In this document: positions 60,271 through 64,000 of the stretch, piece after piece | Numbering within the stretch: the first letter of the stretch is position 1 | Layout: each line of letters begins with the position of its first letter | Assembly: GCA_003168355.1 (NCBI GenBank) | Contig: PMSQ01000115.1 | Coordinates: forward strand, 1 to 64,000 | Reading direction: 5' to 3' | DNA length: 64,000 bases | Source: Acidobacteriaceae bacterium | GTDB taxonomy: Bacteria > Acidobacteriota > Terriglobia > Terriglobales > Acidobacteriaceae | Notes under the pieces: model-generated | Database searches by the model: none | The model's input: only the letters and a program-made list of their open reading frames with translations | Told to the model about the DNA's origin: nothing | Program-made: the position numbers and the translations under genes

Positions 60271-61455
60271 TTAGCCATGCTGAGAAGCGGTAGTAACGGC
60301 CCGGCGAGTCACGAGGTCCACCAAAGTCATCCAGGCCACGGCGGTTGCATGCCAATCAAACATCTTGCGGCAGCGTTCGTATCCCGCCTGCCCCAGATGC
60401 CTGCAATACTGGGGATTGGCCAGCAGTTCTGAAATCGCGGCGGCAAACTCTCGCACGTTCTCTGGGTCTACCAGCCGACCCGCATTGCCGATCACCTCGG
60501 GAATTCCACCTCGATTCGCCCCCACCACGGTTGTGGCACAGGCCATCGCCTCTGCATTTACCAAGCCGAATGGTTCCTGAAAAAGAGAGGGGCTCGCAAA
60601 GACCGTCGCCTTCTGGAACCACAGGGGCAGATCGCGATCATGGTCCACGTAGCCCGTAAAGTGAATCTGCGCATGCTTGTGCCTGTCGAGAGAGTCAGCC
60701 AACTCGCGGACCTGGCGGACGTAGGGTGTCTCGCTGTGCGTTCCAAAACTCGTCGTACCCGCAATTACCAATTTCGCGTCAGGATGTGCGTCCAGAACTT
60801 TTTCATAGGCCTGCAAGAGTTGCAACACGCCCTTCTCTGGATCAAAGCGCCCCGCGAAGAAAATCGTCTTGGGCTCACGGACTTCTTCCCGCGGAAAGAA
60901 TAACCGCAGATTTGCGCCGTTGAACACTACGTGCGCCTTGGCGTTCAGAAGTGCAGACTTCGATGCAAACGTGCTCCGCAAGTAATCGCTGCACACGGCA
61001 ACGGCGTCCAACTTCAAAGCCAAAGCGTCTAGCGCTGGGCCGGACCAATGGCCGAGGTGATCGTTGTGCAGATGAAGCACGATCGCTCCCTCGTAGCCTA
61101 TGTTTCGCAACGCAGCCACCCATTGCGGACGATTGTGGATGTGAACCACATCGAACTGCCGAAGCCGACTTATCAGAGCCCGCAACCACAGAACCTCGTC
61201 GTAGCGGCGGGCCAGAGGGATTCGTGCCAGCAGATCGCAAGCCCGCCAGGCTTCGCTGGTTTCATGCCGAAGGGGGTATAGATCTTCTTTTCTCGTCGGA
61301 AAGCCGAAGACGGCGACCTCCGCGCGGCCGCTCAAGCGGCTATAGACTTCATAGGTCCATCGGGCCACCGCACCGCCGAAGTAACAACTGAATTGCTCGC
61401 GTCCGGAGAGCAAGACGGCCACCGACCGAGACTCGGATTGTGCGTTCGGAATCAC
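60271..61455 (-). CDS. Glycosyltransferase family 4
   Basis: This 394-residue GT-B glycosyltransferase has VVHIHNRPQWVAALR and LHLHNDHLG in the acceptor domain. The donor domain has FFAGRFDPEKGVLQLLQAYE and the E-x7-E motif in LFQEPFGLVNAEAMACATTVV. GTG start at 61455, overlapping the upstream flippase stop (GTGA). It lies at the end of the flippase-led unit, 27 bp from the convergent FkbM gene. Confidence 0.93.
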   Translation of the reverse strand: MIPNAQSESRSVAVLLSGREQFSCYFGGAVARWTYEVYSRLSGRAEVAVFGFPTRKEDLYPLRHETSEAWRACDLLARIPLARRYDEVLWLRALISRLRQFDVVHIHNRPQWVAALRNIGYEGAIVLHLHNDHLGHWSGPALDALALKLDAVAVCSDYLRSTFASKSALLNAKAHVVFNGANLRLFFPREEVREPKTIFFAGRFDPEKGVLQLLQAYEKVLDAHPDAKLVIAGTTSFGTHSETPYVRQVRELADSLDRHKHAQIHFTGYVDHDRDLPLWFQKATVFASPSLFQEPFGLVNAEAMACATTVVGANRGGIPEVIGNAGRLVDPENVREFAAAISELLANPQYCRHLGQAGYERCRKMFDWHATAVAWMTLVDLVTRRAVTTASQHG

Positions 61456-62888
61456 CTGGCATCTCCGAATTGTTGCATCAGCAACTTTTTTCCCAGGACG
61501 GCCGACGCAATCAAGTAGACGAAGGCTCCAGCTCCCACCACAAGCAGCGGTCGAGATGTGTAGGAGTTGACGAGCCGGACCACACCTACCATCAATACCG
61601 CTGAAAATCCCGCGACCGCGATAATGGGATTCTTCCAGAGATCTCGCAGATCACGAGGGATCAACAGGTAGGCGGTGGCCCCGACCGCAAATTCCCCCAG
61701 GACAAAGGCCACGCATACCCCGGCCAGACCAAAGGCATGAACAAGTATCAGGGAGAACAGCACCGCAACCAGAGCGCCTGCCGTGGCCGACGCCAGATAG
61801 GCACGATGCCGCCCCAGCGCGTAGAGAACTGTTCCGGACAACAGCGAGGCAATCGGCGCCGCCAGCAGATAGGCCGCCATCCAGCGCACCGGACCGACCG
61901 CAGCCGCGTAGCTTGCTCCCAGCACCCAGGGCACCACCAGGTTTGCGGTGGCTAGTGTCCCCAGCATCAGCGGGATGCTGGTGGCGGCCAGGGCTGACAC
62001 CGCCGCATGTACCAGCCGCCTTAACCCAGCACGGGATTGCGCAGCCAGCGCCATGCGGGGCATGAGCACGCTCAATGCAATATTCACGAAGTTGCGCAGA
62101 ATATCCACGAAACGAACCGCAGCCGCGTATAGCCCTAAAGCGTAATCACCCAGGAACCACCGTACGACAAGATGTCCAGTCCGGTGGTAAACCGTAGCCA
62201 TCATGGTGGTGGCGGCGTAGTGGAAGCTCGGCACAAGGATAGCCCGCCAGCGGCCGGGATTAATCGCCAGCGGTGGCCGGAATCCGTTGTGCCAGAGCAC
62301 CAGCCAGCCCGCCAGATTGGTTGCCAGAGCCGATCCCAGAATGCTGGCGGGAAGCCATATGAGGTCTTTGGGAGTCCGGACAAAAACTAGAACCCCGGCC
62401 GCATACAAAGCTTGCTGAATTAAAGTGAGCAGCGAGCGAGCGTGGAATAGTTCCAGCGCAGTCAGCAGAAAATCAGGTCCCACCAAACCTACCGAGAGCA
62501 CGCCTATACCGTACCAGCGCAGCAGCCAGCGCACATCGGGACGAACTTCAAAAGCGGCAATCCCCAGCAGGATGATGATGGCAACCAGGATGCTCAACCC
62601 GCGCAGCGCCAGAAAATCGGGAAGCAGTTCAGCGGCAGCGTGCCGGCGGGCGGCAACTTGTTGAGTAATGTAAGTGGAAAGCCCCGGATTGGCCACCACT
62701 TCTAAAAAGGCGCACAGCGCCACCACATAGCTCCACAGTCCATATGTTTCTACGCCTAGTCGCCGCACTAGAATCGGAAACGTAACCGAAGTGATCAAAA
62801 GCCCCAGCACGCGCGCCACTCCGACCGACAGAAAAAATCCGCCGTAGCGCATTAACGCACTCGATGGTTTTATGGTTGGGGTCACCAT
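61452..62888 (-). CDS. Polysaccharide flippase (Wzx-like, MATE/MOP superfamily)
   Basis: This 478-residue integral membrane protein has about 12-14 hydrophobic spans. Its N-terminal region (MRYGGFFLSVGVARVLGLLI, FPILVRRLGVETYGLWSYV) is typical of Wzx-type oligosaccharide flippases. It should move the lipid-linked repeat unit across the inner membrane. ATG at 62888 is used, since upstream residues to 62993 overlap the previous gene and lack hydrophobic character. It forms an overlapping pair with the glycosyltransferase downstream. Confidence 0.9.
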   Translation of the reverse strand: MVTPTIKPSSALMRYGGFFLSVGVARVLGLLITSVTFPILVRRLGVETYGLWSYVVALCAFLEVVANPGLSTYITQQVAARRHAAAELLPDFLALRGLSILVAIIILLGIAAFEVRPDVRWLLRWYGIGVLSVGLVGPDFLLTALELFHARSLLTLIQQALYAAGVLVFVRTPKDLIWLPASILGSALATNLAGWLVLWHNGFRPPLAINPGRWRAILVPSFHYAATTMMATVYHRTGHLVVRWFLGDYALGLYAAAVRFVDILRNFVNIALSVLMPRMALAAQSRAGLRRLVHAAVSALAATSIPLMLGTLATANLVVPWVLGASYAAAVGPVRWMAAYLLAAPIASLLSGTVLYALGRHRAYLASATAGALVAVLFSLILVHAFGLAGVCVAFVLGEFAVGATAYLLIPRDLRDLWKNPIIAVAGFSAVLMVGVVRLVNSYTSRPLLVVGAGAFVYLIASAVLGKKLLMQQFGDAR

Positions 62889-62905
62889 GCGCGGGGAAGC
62901 ACTTC

Positions 62906-63997
62906 TTAAGAAGCTCTCTGTTGATCGTAAAGTTGACGCCTCGCCACCGCTTCTTGAAACACTCCGGCCCATTGCCTGGCAATATCGTCCCAATCAAATT
63001 GGCCGGCGTGGCGAACCGCGGCAGCCGAGAAGGACCGCCGTAAGACAGCATCGCTGGCTAGCCGGTCCAGGGCCTCGGAAAGCTCGGCGTCCGAGCGAGC
63101 GAGGAACCCGGTTTCGCCATCGACTACGTAATCGGAGCGATAAAGATCCATGGCAATACAAGCCAGGCCGCAGGCGCTGGCTTGCAACAAGACCTGCGGA
63201 TTCCCTTCCAGAATGCTGGGAAAAAGAAAGATGTCAGCCTGGCGCATTTCCTCGCCCAGACTTTCCGAAGACAGATGCCCGAGAAAAGATACATTGCGAC
63301 AGCCGGATTGCTGCGCGAGATCGCGGCAGCGTTTTTCCGTTTCACCTTTGCCCGCGAGCCGAAACTGCAAGCCGGGCAGCCGGGCAGCTTGTTGAATCAC
63401 CATCTCCACCCGCTTGCGCGGTTGGAAAGAGCCCGCATAGAGCACGACCGGCGCGGTACTTTCCCGGCGCTCGTGGGGAGGGAAAAAATAACGCCGGTCA
63501 ATCCCGTCGTAGATCGGGCGCGCTTCCACTCCAAACTGCCGGCGGATCGTCTCTGCTACGTGTTTGGAGTTGCCAAATACCAGGTCCCCTTCCCGAACTG
63601 ACCGGCCGACCATGCCGCTGCCGGTGACCGCATCCATCGCCATCACAATATATGTGATGAGCGCGGTTCTTAGCCCTATGCGCTTTCGGACATCGAAGAA
63701 AACACGATCAAGAGGACCGGAGCGGGGAAAGAAATAAATATCCGGAGGAGGAAAAAGACAGTGCCGAAGCAAGCGAACCGTATTTCCGCGTTTGGTCCAT
63801 GCTACCAATCGCGTGTTCATGCGCGTGCGCAGGCGCGGATCGGGAGCTTCGCCATCGCAGAGCATGGTCACGTGAAACCGGGCTTCCGGCAGACGGGCAA
63901 CGATTTCCTTTACCGTCAGGTTTTGGGCATTGGTGTTGCCGGCGCTGGCATCCGATGGCGTAAAAACGGTGATAGGACGAGGCTGGGAGCGAGTCAT
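62906..63997 (-). CDS. Glycosyltransferase family 4 (start at window edge)
   Basis: This GT-B enzyme of about 363 residues starts MTRSQPRPITVFTPSDASAG. A YDGIDRRYFFPP linker and the donor domain VVLYAGSFQPRKRVEMVIQQA follow. The E-x7-E-like FLFPSILEGNPQVLLQASAC is present. The ATG at 63995-63997 is close to the edge and its upstream signals are outside the window. An in-frame GTG at 63998-64000 is also possible, so the true start may lie further right. It precedes the flippase gene by 17 bp. Confidence 0.9.
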   Translation of the reverse strand: MTRSQPRPITVFTPSDASAGNTNAQNLTVKEIVARLPEARFHVTMLCDGEAPDPRLRTRMNTRLVAWTKRGNTVRLLRHCLFPPPDIYFFPRSGPLDRVFFDVRKRIGLRTALITYIVMAMDAVTGSGMVGRSVREGDLVFGNSKHVAETIRRQFGVEARPIYDGIDRRYFFPPHERRESTAPVVLYAGSFQPRKRVEMVIQQAARLPGLQFRLAGKGETEKRCRDLAQQSGCRNVSFLGHLSSESLGEEMRQADIFLFPSILEGNPQVLLQASACGLACIAMDLYRSDYVVDGETGFLARSDAELSEALDRLASDAVLRRSFSAAAVRHAGQFDWDDIARQWAGVFQEAVARRQLYDQQRAS

Positions 63998-64000
63998 CAC

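Noticed and set aside
1-64000. tRNA, rRNA or phage integrase genes
   Set aside because: No cloverleaf-like or rRNA-like sequence and no integrase or transposase frame was recognised by eye; a covariance-model scan would be needed to exclude small RNAs.

Overview
The window looks like a chromosomal segment of an acidobacterium (Acidobacteriota, Terriglobia/Koribacter-like). This is inferred from the moderately high GC content, the many short dispersed palindromic elements ending in 'ggatgacaa', the PilZ/GAF multidomain proteins, the S9 peptidase and DPP-like enzymes, the CxH...CGSPALR zinc-binding protein and the large exopolysaccharide locus. No rRNA, tRNA or CRISPR array was seen. No complete transposase was seen, only MITE-like elements.

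Left part (1-4437): a small protein of unknown function and a stand-alone LuxR-type regulator lie between two inverted copies of a MITE-like element. A leftward pair, M20 peptidase then amidohydrolase, follows.

Region 4446-16533 is the most unusual part. Eleven genes run leftward, mostly with strong Shine-Dalgarno sites. They encode structurally unrelated proteins: an OmpA-like/trypsin fusion, a peptidoglycan-binding/OmpA-like protein, two HExxH metallopeptidase-like proteins, a large protein with an Ig-like N-terminus, coiled-coil and unknown proteins, and two polyacidic/polybasic proteins. Nearly all carry a short alternating acidic-hydrophobic tag (ELELE / EFEFE / LEDELL type) at the N- or C-terminus. 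None has an evident Sec signal peptide. I propose that the tag is a shared sorting or assembly signal of an undescribed multi-enzyme system; this is inference.

Middle part (16.8-32.6 kb): glutamate decarboxylase; an ECF sigma/anti-sigma pair; a GAF-TM-AMIN-amidase fusion; an acidic zinc-binding protein; a ParD/ParE-like pair; an S9 peptidase; a lipoprotein; an AmrS-type radical SAM enzyme; a PilZ-GAF-TM-Sel1 protein; a zinc-ribbon GAF protein; and a 25-codon pqqA precursor gene with its own promoter but no other pqq genes nearby.

Right part (32.9-64 kb): an exopolysaccharide biosynthesis and export locus, almost all leftward. It has a WecA/MraY-like initiating transferase, an SLBB export protein, at least seven glycosyltransferases, a flippase, two asparagine-synthetase-like enzymes, a formyltransferase, a heparinase II/III protein, a two-domain oxidoreductase, a polysaccharide deacetylase and an FkbM methyltransferase. 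Embedded at 51-58 kb is a set that looks like small-molecule acyl chemistry: an HMGL-type aldolase, an AMP-dependent acyl ligase, a cyclase-family hydrolase, a free-standing acyl carrier protein and a GNAT acyltransferase. It probably makes or attaches an unusual substituent on the polymer.
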